Of a stretch of DNA of 64,000 bases, positions 29,900 to 38,406 are shown in pieces (the first letter of the stretch is position 1; each line of letters begins with the position of its first letter). The notes under the pieces are model-generated. The model did no database searches, was not told the DNA's origin, and saw only the letters and a list, made by a program, of their open reading frames with translations. This DNA comes from Pelagibius litoralis (GTDB lineage Bacteria; Pseudomonadota; Alphaproteobacteria; Kiloniellales; DSM-21159). The position numbers and the translations under genes are program-made. The stretch lies in NCBI GenBank assembly GCA_029287455.1, contig JARFRB010000100.1:1-64000 (forward strand), given 5' to 3'.

Positions 29900-32800
29900 T
29901 TACTGGATGCCCTTCAACAGGTCCTGCAGGAGGCGTTTGCCGCTGTCCTTGAGGATGTCCTTGGGGACGGGTTGCTTACCCGGGTCCGCTGGCGTGGGCT
30001 CCGGCTGCGGGGCGGCATGGGGTTGGTCGAGGGAGCGTGGCAAGGGGCGGTCGAGGGGGCCCGCAAGAACGAGCTTGGCGAAGGGCTGGCGCTCGCCTGG
30101 GCGGGCGAGATCGATGTTCAGGTCCGTTGCCCAGGCGGGCAGGTCCGCCACGGTGCCCCGGAAGCGGGCGGTGGCGCCGGTACCGTCGAGCCGCGCGTCC
30201 TGGGTGGTTGCCACGCCATCGCGCAGCTGCAGGCTGCCGCTAAGCCGTGCCGGATCGTTGAGGAAAGCTTGCGCAAGCACACCCAGAAGTCCGCTGGCTC
30301 CGGCCAGGTTGCCAAGCCCGCGCTTATCGAGCTTTTGCCCAAGCTGCTCGCCGAGCGCGCCGAGCAAGGCCCCGCCAACACGCTCCTTCGTATCGAGCTT
30401 GAGCCTTAGATTGCCCAGCAAGGTGACCTGTCCGGCGAGCGATCGCACCAGCGCCGCCTCACTGGCACCTTGGGCGCCAAGATTGGCCTTAACCGTTAGC
30501 GGGCCGGACAGCCGCTCGAAGTCGGCGGCCGCCTCTAGCACCGGACCCAGGTCCACTTCGGTCGCGGTCAGCTCCAGTTGGCCGGAGGGAACCTGGCCTG
30601 CGCCGTCGAAGCTCCCGCTCGCCAGAATCGCGCCGGCGCCAACCCGGCTGCTCAAGCGGGAAAGATCGAGCTTCGCCGCGTCGAGGCTCGCCTCGATGTC
30701 CGTGTCGCGGAATTCGAGCTCCTCGTAGACCGCCTTGGCGAGGCGCAGCTTGAGATCGGCGTCCACCGCCTGCAAGCCAGAAAGGTCCAGCCTCTCCCGG
30801 GACCAGCGCTGGGCGGAACCGCCGGACTGGCCCCCGCCCCCGCCGCCCGCCGTCGGGCGCTTCAGGTCCACCTCGCCAAGATCGAGGTCCGCGACCACCT
30901 TCGGCCGGGCGGCGAGCATTTCGGCCTCCACATTCCCGGCAAGGGTCGTCGGCCCAACGGTCCCTTGCATCTCCGAAAACGCGAAGCGCAAGGGGGTGCC
31001 GGTGACTCGCGAGGTCAGATCGAGCGCGCCATAGCCGGGCGGCAAGGGGGAAGAGCCCATCACGCGATCCAGCAACCCCGGCAAGTCGGGATGGGCGAGA
31101 TCGGCGCGCAGATCCACCTCGGGAATCCCGCTGTCGAGGTCCTTGGTGGAGCCCTGGAAGGCGAACCGGCCGCCAGAAAGCGCAATCACCGTATCGTAGT
31201 GGACATCGGTCAAGGAGCCGGAGAATTGGCTTGAAACGTCGAGCGGGCCCAGCCGTGCCAGCAAGCCATCGCCCGGTTGCCGCAAATAAGCGGCCAGGCG
31301 CTTGCTCTCCAGGCCCGCGACATCAATGCGCCCCTCCTCGACCCGCAAGCTCTCCGGCGCGAAGCCCTCGCGCGACAACCCGCTCACCTGCCCCGAGGAC
31401 AACAAGCTTCCGCCCAAGGCGGCAAGGTCGAGATTGTAGACGAAGGACTCCAGGCTACCGGCGAAGGTGCCGGCCGCCGTGAAAGGGCCGAGACGATGCA
31501 GGGCGCCGTCGGTCGGCTGGCCGACGAAGCGGGCAAAGCGCCGCGCATCGGCGACCTTCAGCTCGAAGCTGCCGTCCTCTACCCGCGGCAGGTCCGGCAA
31601 GCCGTAAAACACGCCCGCCACCTGACCCTCCGCCCCCGCCAGATCGCCGGCTGTGAGCTTGCGCAGCCGCAGAACGCCGCCGCGCAAGGTGGCATCCAGG
31701 TGCAGGTCGCGCGCGGGCTGATTGTGCAGAACCAGCTCGCCGACCCTGAGGTCGAAATTGGCGTCGAAGGCCTCCAGGGCGTTCGCCCCGCCTCCCGGCG
31801 CGGGAGCCTCGGCGTCCTGACCGCCCCCTCCGCCACCGTCGGCGGGAGGCAGATAGCCGTCGAGGTTCAAGCGATCGACTGTCAAGCCGATCCCAAGCCC
31901 CACCCGCTCCCGCGGCGCGATAGCGATACCGCCGGCGAACCGGCTGGTGTCCACCTCTCCGGCAATATCCTTGAATAGGATCTCGCGTGGTGTGGCCTCG
32001 ATCCCACTGACGAGGGTCAACCGGCGCAGCCGGTCGGGCGGCACGGCCTCGGGATCGATGCCCAGCCAGGACAGCACCCGGCGCAGATTGTCGGCCGAAG
32101 CCTCAATCCTGCCGGTAAAGACGGGCTCACCATCGCGCGCGCGCAGCACACCGCCGCCCGAAACGTCCGCCCCACCGGGCAGGAGCGCGAAGGTGTCGTT
32201 GACAGCGAGTTCGCCCTTTTCGAGCCGCGCGGACAGGCCGGTCTGGCGAATCACCTGCCCTTTGTAGATCAACGCGGAAATCCGCAGATCCAGGCTAGCG
32301 GCGATGTCCTCCGGCAAGGAAAAGGCGCCCGCCGGCTGATCGTCCGGTTCTTGCCCCTGGGTGCTGCCGGGAGCAGGGGCGGAGTCCGGCGCTGCCGGCG
32401 CGCCCTCTTGCGTCTGTGTTTGCGGCGCTTGCGGCTGCCCTGCGGAAGGGGCCTCGGCGCGCGCCAAAAACCCATCCAGATCGAGCCTGGGAACCAAGAG
32501 ATCGACGCGGACGTCGGGGATATCCTTTGTCAGAATCTCCGCCGTGCCGCTAGCCGTCACGGAGAGAAGGCTGAGTTCCAGGTTACGGACATCCACCACG
32601 TCCTGGTCGTAATCCACGGTGGCCTTTATCGAGAAATCTTCCGCGAAGCGCTCCCGCGCCGCCAGGTCCGGCGCGAAGACCCCGATCAAGGCGGCAAGAT
32701 CCTCGCCGCGTGCTTCCAGCCGGCCGCGCGCGGAAAACGGCTGCCCGGTGTTGACCGTTCCGGAGTAGGTCAGGCGGGCGGCGCCCGCCTCGGGCAGCTC

Positions 32801-33496
32801 CAAAGCGATACCCAAAGGAACCGAACCATCGACCGCGCCAAGGTTCAGGTTAAAGTTAACGGGTATTCCCCTGGGGCTGGCGCGCCCCTTGGCGGTCAAG
32901 GGGCCGCGCAGCGAGCGGGCGCTGAGGTCGGCGGAAATCTCCTCCACCCGTTCTTCCCAGCCGTGGGCGAGATCGCGGTAAATCACCGTGCCGTCGCGCA
33001 GTTGCACCCGGTCAAGGCTGATCTCCGGACCGCCGCCGGACGAGCCCGGCTGGCTCTGGCTCTGGCTCTGGTTGGCACTTGGCGCTTGGGCGGCGGTATC
33101 AGCCCCTTCGGCTTTGAACTCCCAATTCGGGCGGCCGTCGGGCAAGACCTCCAGCAGCAAGCGGGGCCGCAGCAAGGTTACGCTGCGGACCTGGATGTCA
33201 CCGGAAATCAGGGGCAGGATCGCAACTTCTACCCGCGCCTTACCGACCTCCAGCAAAGGCTCGGCGCTTCCCTCCGGCAGATTGGCAATGCTCAGCCCCT
33301 CCACCGAAAGCCGCGGTGTGGGGATGACGGCGAGGCTAAGGTCGCCGGAGATTTCAAGATCGCGCCCCGTCAGTTCGCGCAGTTCGGCGACGATCCGGGG
33401 TTTCTGGGCGTTCCAATCCACCAGATAGGGGGCGACCAGAACCGCGGTTATCGCCAGCAGCAAAATGCCCAGAAATGCGAAAAAAAGCTTTCTCAA
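29900..33496 (-). CDS. AsmA family envelope protein
   Basis: About 1198 residues. An N-terminal transmembrane anchor (LFFAFLGILLLAITAVLVAPYLV in part) is followed by the AsmA N-domain (DWNAQKPRIVAELRELTGR, then GDLSLAVIPTPRLSVEGLSI), long beta-rich repeats split by Pro/Gln/Gly linkers, and the AsmA C-domain. Proteins of this AsmA/TamB-like class bridge the periplasm and are thought to carry lipids. The TTG at 33496 has GGAG nine bases upstream and is preferred; a TTG two codons earlier is too close to it. Divergent from the DUF4169 gene. Confidence 0.88.
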   Translation of the reverse strand: MRKLFFAFLGILLLAITAVLVAPYLVDWNAQKPRIVAELRELTGRDLEISGDLSLAVIPTPRLSVEGLSIANLPEGSAEPLLEVGKARVEVAILPLISGDIQVRSVTLLRPRLLLEVLPDGRPNWEFKAEGADTAAQAPSANQSQSQSQPGSSGGGPEISLDRVQLRDGTVIYRDLAHGWEERVEEISADLSARSLRGPLTAKGRASPRGIPVNFNLNLGAVDGSVPLGIALELPEAGAARLTYSGTVNTGQPFSARGRLEARGEDLAALIGVFAPDLAARERFAEDFSIKATVDYDQDVVDVRNLELSLLSVTASGTAEILTKDIPDVRVDLLVPRLDLDGFLARAEAPSAGQPQAPQTQTQEGAPAAPDSAPAPGSTQGQEPDDQPAGAFSLPEDIAASLDLRISALIYKGQVIRQTGLSARLEKGELAVNDTFALLPGGADVSGGGVLRARDGEPVFTGRIEASADNLRRVLSWLGIDPEAVPPDRLRRLTLVSGIEATPREILFKDIAGEVDTSRFAGGIAIAPRERVGLGIGLTVDRLNLDGYLPPADGGGGGGQDAEAPAPGGGANALEAFDANFDLRVGELVLHNQPARDLHLDATLRGGVLRLRKLTAGDLAGAEGQVAGVFYGLPDLPRVEDGSFELKVADARRFARFVGQPTDGALHRLGPFTAAGTFAGSLESFVYNLDLAALGGSLLSSGQVSGLSREGFAPESLRVEEGRIDVAGLESKRLAAYLRQPGDGLLARLGPLDVSSQFSGSLTDVHYDTVIALSGGRFAFQGSTKDLDSGIPEVDLRADLAHPDLPGLLDRVMGSSPLPPGYGALDLTSRVTGTPLRFAFSEMQGTVGPTTLAGNVEAEMLAARPKVVADLDLGEVDLKRPTAGGGGGGQSGGSAQRWSRERLDLSGLQAVDADLKLRLAKAVYEELEFRDTDIEASLDAAKLDLSRLSSRVGAGAILASGSFDGAGQVPSGQLELTATEVDLGPVLEAAADFERLSGPLTVKANLGAQGASEAALVRSLAGQVTLLGNLRLKLDTKERVGGALLGALGEQLGQKLDKRGLGNLAGASGLLGVLAQAFLNDPARLSGSLQLRDGVATTQDARLDGTGATARFRGTVADLPAWATDLNIDLARPGERQPFAKLVLAGPLDRPLPRSLDQPHAAPQPEPTPADPGKQPVPKDILKDSGKRLLQDLLKGIQ

Positions 33497-33660
33497 CCCC
33501 AACTACTCCAAATCCACATTCCGGCGGTCTTGCCCGCCAAGGTAAGGCGCGGCGCAGCGCCTGGCAAACCGAACCCGCGCGACCAGCCGTCCCTTGGTGG
33601 CGGCCTGGGTCTGTGCTACGCCTGTCGGCGGCGGCTGCGACCAACCGAACCAGGAAGCCC

Positions 33661-33867
33661 ATGCCCGAAGTAGTGAACCTTAGGCGCTTTCGCAAGCACA
33701 AGCTGCGCGAGGAGAAGGCGGCCAAGGCGGACCGGAACCGTGCCGCCTTTGGCCGCACAAAGGCAGAGAAGCAGCGGCTTGAACTTGAGCGCCGGCGCGA
33801 CCAAAGTCAGCATGAGGGGCACCGGCTGAGCGCCCCCTCGGAACCTGATCCAGGCAAGGAGACCTGA
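33661..33867 (+). CDS. DUF4169 small protein
   Basis: 68 residues, highly charged and helical. The N-terminus VVNLRRFRKHKLREEKAAKA and the following NRAAFGRTKAEK match DUF4169, a short alphaproteobacterial family of unknown role. AGGA lies six bases before the ATG at 33661. The aminotransferase gene starts four bases after its stop, so they form one transcript. Confidence 0.82.
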   Translation: MPEVVNLRRFRKHKLREEKAAKADRNRAAFGRTKAEKQRLELERRRDQSQHEGHRLSAPSEPDPGKET

Positions 33868-33870
33868 ACC

Positions 33871-35052
33871 ATGCGCTATGCCCCTTTTGTCCAGCGTGTC
33901 GCGGGTGAAGGCGCGGAAGCCTGGAATATTCACATGGCAGCCGAAGCGCGGGTGGCGAAGGGGGAGGACATCCACGTGCTCACCATCGGCGATAGCGATT
34001 TTCCCACCCCCACATCCGTCGCGGAGGCCGCCAAAGCCGCGATCGACGCCGGACGAACGAAATACATGGCCATGCAGGGCGAACCGGCACTGCGGCGAAT
34101 CATCGCGGCGCGCCACGAACGGCTAACCGGCGTGCCTACGCGTCCCGAGCAGGTGGTGGTGACACCGGGCGCGCAGACGGCCTTGCTGGGGGCCGGGCTC
34201 TGCCTCTATGGCACTGGCGACGAGGTGATCGCCCCGGAACCGATGTACGCGACATATCCCGCCACTCTGCGCGCCGGCGGCGCCAGCTTGGTCACCGTCC
34301 CCTCCCCGCCCGAGACCGGTTTCCATGCCAATCCCGACGCCATTGCCGCCGCGGTCACCGAGCGAACCCGGGCGATCGTGCTGACCACGCCGAACAATCC
34401 GACCGGGGCCGTGTTCAGCCGCGAGGAGTTGGAGGCGATCACTGAAATCTGCTTGCGCCACGATCTCTGGGTTATCTCCGACGAAGTCTATGAAACCTTG
34501 TGCTATGGGCGGCCTCACGTCTGCCCGGCCTCGCTGCCCGGCATGGCGGAGCGCACGGTGGTGCTTGGCAGTTTATCGAAATCCCACGCCATGGCGGGAT
34601 GGCGGCTCGGCTGGACCATCGCGCCAGGTGACCTGCCCTTGCACATCTGCCGTTTCGCCATGTGCAATACCTTCGGCGTTCCCGGCTTCGTGCAGGACGC
34701 AGCTATCGAGGCGCTGACCAGCTTGCCCGACGCCATTCCCGAGATGCGCGCCGCGTACCAGGACCGCGCGGCGCGGCTCGTCGCCAGGCTAGACCAGGTG
34801 CCCGGGCTCACCTGCCGCCATCCGGAAGGCGGTATGTTCGCGATGATCGACATCCGCGCGCTCGGGATCAGCGCCTACGCTTTCGCGGAAAGCCTGCTGT
34901 CCGAAAGAAACGTGGCGGTGCTGCCCGCCGACGGCTTCGGTCCCAGCGCCGCCGGGCACATCCGGGTCAACCTCGGCACGCCCGACGCGGTGTTCGACGA
35001 GGCCCTGACGCGGATCGCCGCCCATGCCACGCGCGCCGCGGCGGCGGAATAG
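33871..35052 (+). CDS. Class I/II pyridoxal-phosphate aminotransferase
   Basis: 393-residue fold-type I aminotransferase. Motifs: TPGAQTALL, TTPNNPTGAVFS, SDEVYETLCYG, and the PLP lysine in GSLSKSHAMAGWRLGW; the substrate-binding Arg is in IRVNLGTP. It resembles the aspartate/aromatic group but the amino-acid specificity is not clear. Co-transcribed with DUF4169 and converging on the FAD oxidase gene (five bases between stops). Confidence 0.88.
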   Translation: MRYAPFVQRVAGEGAEAWNIHMAAEARVAKGEDIHVLTIGDSDFPTPTSVAEAAKAAIDAGRTKYMAMQGEPALRRIIAARHERLTGVPTRPEQVVVTPGAQTALLGAGLCLYGTGDEVIAPEPMYATYPATLRAGGASLVTVPSPPETGFHANPDAIAAAVTERTRAIVLTTPNNPTGAVFSREELEAITEICLRHDLWVISDEVYETLCYGRPHVCPASLPGMAERTVVLGSLSKSHAMAGWRLGWTIAPGDLPLHICRFAMCNTFGVPGFVQDAAIEALTSLPDAIPEMRAAYQDRAARLVARLDQVPGLTCRHPEGGMFAMIDIRALGISAYAFAESLLSERNVAVLPADGFGPSAAGHIRVNLGTPDAVFDEALTRIAAHATRAAAAE

Positions 35053-35057
35053 GCACT

Positions 35058-36443
35058 CTAAATCCGCAGCACTTTGCCCGGATTCATAATGTTTTCCGGA
35101 TCCAGGGCGAGCTTTATCTGACGCATTACGCTGACAGCCTCGCCCTGCTCGGCCTGTAGGAAAGCGATCTTTCCGTAGCCCACCCCATGCTCGCCGGTGC
35201 AGGTGCCACCCATGGCGATGGCGCGGGTCACCATGCGCTCGTTCAGCGCTTCGGCCGTTTCGATGTCTCCGGGCCGGTCGGGGTCCATGAGGTAGAGCAG
35301 GTGGAAGTTGCCGTCGCCGACATGGCCGACAATGGGCGCCAAGATGCCGCTTTCCTCAACGTCGCGCTTGGTTTCGAGGATGCATTCGGCCAGCCGGGAT
35401 ATCGGCACGCAAACGTCGGTCGCCCAGGTTTGCGCCGTGGGCTTCAGGCCCTTGGCCGCCCAATAGGCATCGTGCCGGGCCTGCCACAGTTTGTTCCTAT
35501 CCTCTTGCAAGGTGGCCCAGCGGAACTCGCCGCCACCCAACTCCGAAGCGATGGCCGCAACACTCTCGGATTGCTCTTGCACGCCGCTGGGCGAGCCGTG
35601 GAACTCGAAGAACAGCGTCGGGCGAACCGGGTAATCCAGCCCCGAATAGCGGTTGCAGGCGTCCATCTGCACCTCGTCGAGCAGCTCGATCCGCGCGACC
35701 GGAATGCCCGATTGGATGGTGAGGATCACGGTGTTGACCGCGCCCTCCAAGGTCTCGAAGTCGCAGACCGCAGCCGAGATCGCCTCGGGAATGCCGTAGA
35801 GCCTGAGTTGAACCTCCGTGATAACGCCGAGCGTCCCCTCGGAGCCGACGAGGAGCCGCGTGATATCGTACCCGGCGGAAGACTTGCGGGCCCGGCCGCC
35901 GGTGCGCACGATCCGGCCGTCGGGAAGGACGACGGTCAAGCCCAGCACGTTCTCGCGCATGGTCCCATAACGCACCGCGTTGGGGCCCGATGCGCTGGTC
36001 GCGGCCATGCCGCCGAGCGAAGCGTCGGCGCCGGGATCGATGGGGAAGAACAGTCCAGTGTCGCGCAGATACTCGTTCAACTGCTTGCGTGTCACGCCCG
36101 CCTGCACGCGGCAATCCAGGTCCTGGTCGTTGACTTCCAGAACCGCGTTCATCCGGCTCAAGTCGATGCACACACCGCCTTTCAGGGCCGCGATGTGCCC
36201 TTCCAGAGAGGTGCCGGTACCGAACGGGACCACGGGAATCCTCGAGGCGGCACAGATCCGCACGATCTCTCCCACTTCCTCGGTGGTCTCAGCGAAGGCG
36301 ACCGCGTCGGGCGGATGGCCCTCGTGATAGGTGAGGTCGTTCCCATGATGCTCCCGGACGGCCATCGACGTGGATAGCCGATCCCCCAGCAGGGCCTTGA
36401 GTTCGTCCAGCGCGCTTGGCGGCATGGCGGATTGCAGTGACAT
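35058..36443 (-). CDS. FAD-linked 2-hydroxy-acid dehydrogenase (GlcD/D2HGDH/DLD type)
   Basis: 461 residues. FAD_binding_4 domain (about 40-215, with VVPFGTGTSLEGH and GADASLGGMAATSASG) followed by the FAD-oxidase C-terminal domain (GHVGDGNFHLLYLMD, CTGEHGVGYGK, LDPENIMNPGKVL). It oxidises a D-2-hydroxy acid, such as D-lactate, glycolate or D-2-hydroxyglutarate, and passes electrons to a quinone or electron-transfer protein. The ATG at 36443 has GGAGGA nine bases upstream; a GTG at 36464 is open but less likely. Divergent from an L-2-hydroxyglutarate-oxidase-like gene. Confidence 0.9.
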   Translation of the reverse strand: MSLQSAMPPSALDELKALLGDRLSTSMAVREHHGNDLTYHEGHPPDAVAFAETTEEVGEIVRICAASRIPVVPFGTGTSLEGHIAALKGGVCIDLSRMNAVLEVNDQDLDCRVQAGVTRKQLNEYLRDTGLFFPIDPGADASLGGMAATSASGPNAVRYGTMRENVLGLTVVLPDGRIVRTGGRARKSSAGYDITRLLVGSEGTLGVITEVQLRLYGIPEAISAAVCDFETLEGAVNTVILTIQSGIPVARIELLDEVQMDACNRYSGLDYPVRPTLFFEFHGSPSGVQEQSESVAAIASELGGGEFRWATLQEDRNKLWQARHDAYWAAKGLKPTAQTWATDVCVPISRLAECILETKRDVEESGILAPIVGHVGDGNFHLLYLMDPDRPGDIETAEALNERMVTRAIAMGGTCTGEHGVGYGKIAFLQAEQGEAVSVMRQIKLALDPENIMNPGKVLRI

Positions 36444-36531
36444 CGGGCTTGTTCCTCCTCGCACTTGATTCTATCTCACCCGGGGCGGTCTGAACAGGCC
36501 AGCCAGGTCGCATAGGCCGGAAGGGACGCGG

Positions 36532-37635
36532 ATGGAACGGGTGGACAGCGTGGTGATCGGTGCCGGAGTGGTAGGCCTGGCGGCCGCGCGCGCGCTGGCG
36601 CTGGCGGGCCGCGAGGTGGTGATCCTGGAAGCCGCCGAGGCCTTCGGCACTGAAACCTCCTCACGGAACAGCGAAGTCATCCACGCCGGCATCTATTATC
36701 CCACCGGCAGCTTGAAGGCCGAGGCTTGCGTCGCCGGCAAGCTGGCGCTTTACGAATATTGCCAGAGCCACGGCATCGCCTATCGACGCTGCGGCAAGCT
36801 GATTGTCGCGACCTCGGAGGACCAGCGGCCAAAACTCGAGGCGCTAAAGGCCCAAGCCGCCTCGAACGGTGTGCGCGACCTCACGTTTCTAACGCCGTCG
36901 GAAGTGAAAGAGCTTGAGCCGGAGGTGCGCTGCGTAGCCGCCCTGCTCTCGCCGTCCACGGGCATCGTCGACAGCCATGGGCTGATGCTGGCCTATCTGG
37001 GCGACGCCGAGAACGCGGGCGCGATGCTGGCCACCCATGCGCCAATCCTGAGCGGACGGGTTTCGGACGACGGCTTCTCGCTTTCGGTCGGCGGGGAGGC
37101 CCCCATGGAGCTCGCCGCCCGCCAGGTGGTCAACGCAGCCGGTCTCCACGCTGGCCAGGTCGCCCATTCCCTGCAAGGCCTCCCGGAAGACAGCATTCCG
37201 GCGCATTATTTCGCAAAGGGCAACTACTACACTCTGGCCGGCCGCTCCCCCTTCTCGCATCTGATCTATCCGGTGCCGGAGGCCGCCGGCCTCGGGGTGC
37301 ACGTCACCGTGGATCTGGGAGGGCAAGCACGGTTCGGGCCGGACGTCGAATGGGTCGATGGGCCGGACGACTACAGCGTCGATCCCGGACGTTCGGACTC
37401 CTTCTACGCGGAAGTGCGCAAGTACTGGCCGGACCTTCCCGACGGGGCCATCCAGCCGGGCTACGCGGGCATCCGCCCCAAGCTGCAAGCGCCGGGCGAG
37501 CCCGCCAAGGACTTCCAAATCCAGGGGCCGCGAGACCATGGCGTGCCAGGCTTGGTCAACCTTTACGGCATCGAAAGCCCCGGCCTGACCGCCTCCCTCG
37601 CGCTAGCCGACCGGGTAGCGGCGATCCTGCGGTGA
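36532..37635 (+). CDS. L-2-hydroxyglutarate oxidase-like FAD enzyme
   Basis: 367 residues, DAO family. The N-terminal dinucleotide motif is [16 protein letters not shown], then [24 protein letters not shown] in two blocks, which with CGKLIVA and the C-terminal [14 protein letters not shown] is typical of LhgO/L2HGDH. It would oxidise L-2-hydroxyglutarate to 2-oxoglutarate, feeding the quinone pool. The ATG follows GGAAGGGACGCGG. Adjacent and divergent to the D-2-hydroxyacid dehydrogenase. Confidence 0.86.
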   Translation: MERVDSVVIGAGVVGLAAARALALAGREVVILEAAEAFGTETSSRNSEVIHAGIYYPTGSLKAEACVAGKLALYEYCQSHGIAYRRCGKLIVATSEDQRPKLEALKAQAASNGVRDLTFLTPSEVKELEPEVRCVAALLSPSTGIVDSHGLMLAYLGDAENAGAMLATHAPILSGRVSDDGFSLSVGGEAPMELAARQVVNAAGLHAGQVAHSLQGLPEDSIPAHYFAKGNYYTLAGRSPFSHLIYPVPEAAGLGVHVTVDLGGQARFGPDVEWVDGPDDYSVDPGRSDSFYAEVRKYWPDLPDGAIQPGYAGIRPKLQAPGEPAKDFQIQGPRDHGVPGLVNLYGIESPGLTASLALADRVAAILR

Positions 37636-37687
37636 GGTAAAAAGGGCCGTTGGGGCCGTCGTCGCGAGGTGAAGCCGACCTTATCGT

Positions 37688-37833
37688 CGTTGCGAGCCGA
37701 AGCCGCGGCAATCCAGGGTTTATTGGTTCCTCGGCGGCGCGGCAAATCAAACACCTCTGGATTGCCGCGCCTTCGGCTCGCAATGACGGGAAATGTGGAT
37801 TGCCGCGCCTTCGGCTCGCAATGAGGGGAAACG
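37688..37833. repeat. Interspersed repeat, three copies
   Basis: Two direct copies of a 38-base unit (37758-37795 and 37796-37833; TGGATTGCCGCGCCTTCGGC and on) stand head to tail, differing at only a few bases. A third, inverted copy at 37688-37716 is close to their complement, so transcript from here can form a 27-bp stem with either copy. This style of repeat is spread through many alphaproteobacterial genomes between genes. Lies between LhgO and the MarR-like gene. Confidence 0.85.
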
Positions 37834-37876
37834 GGTCCGCGATAACCGACCCGGCCACTGAGGCGCCGAGGTCGCG

Positions 37877-38362
37877 CTAAAGCGACGCGGCTCCACGGGC
37901 GGCCTGGTCGTAGAGGCCGGAAAGGGCGCGCAGCAGGCCGGCGGCCTCGGCGACCTCCGCGTTGAAGGTCTTGGGATCGGCGCCGGAGAGCGCATCCAAG
38001 GCTTCGATCAGACAGGCCTCGCGCACCTCGCGGTAGGCCAGGCAAGCGGCCTCACCGGCTTCGGTCACGCCGTAGTGGATTTCCTTGCCACGCCGCTCGC
38101 CGGAGATCAGCCCGGCTCGCACCAGCTTCTTCAAGCTATAGGTGACCGTGTGCGGCTCCTCGATGTTCAGGATGAAGCAAAGATCAGCGAGCTTCTTCTC
38201 GCGCCCCCGGTGATGGACCGAGTGCAGCACGAGCACGTCGAGCGCCGCCAAATCCCCCTGGCCCGCGGCTGCCATGCAGCGCACGATCCAGCGGTTGAAG
38301 GCGTTTGAGGCAACGATCAGGCCGAACTCGAACTGGCTCAAGGAGCCAGCCTTCTCCGACAC
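37877..38362 (-). CDS. MarR-like winged-helix regulator
   Basis: 161 residues. A winged helix-turn-helix sits at about 55-120 (KKLADLCFILNIEEPHTVTY, then SLKKLVRAGLISGERRGKE), with helices on both ends for dimerisation, as in the MarR group. The start is GTG with no good ribosome site. It follows the oxoprolinase-like gene on the same strand (44 bases), so it may control that gene or its neighbours; this is inference. Confidence 0.78.
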   Translation of the reverse strand: MSEKAGSLSQFEFGLIVASNAFNRWIVRCMAAAGQGDLAALDVLVLHSVHHRGREKKLADLCFILNIEEPHTVTYSLKKLVRAGLISGERRGKEIHYGVTEAGEAACLAYREVREACLIEALDALSGADPKTFNAEVAEAAGLLRALSGLYDQAARGAASL

Positions 38363-38406
38363 GAGGTGGGCGGAGGAGACGATGGCGGGCGACCCGCGCG
38401 CGCCCT

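Noticed and set aside
32351-33673. 440-codon open frame opposite the AsmA gene
   Set aside because: Composition is Arg/Gly/Gln-rich as in other shadows, while the AsmA frame has a membrane anchor and family motifs.
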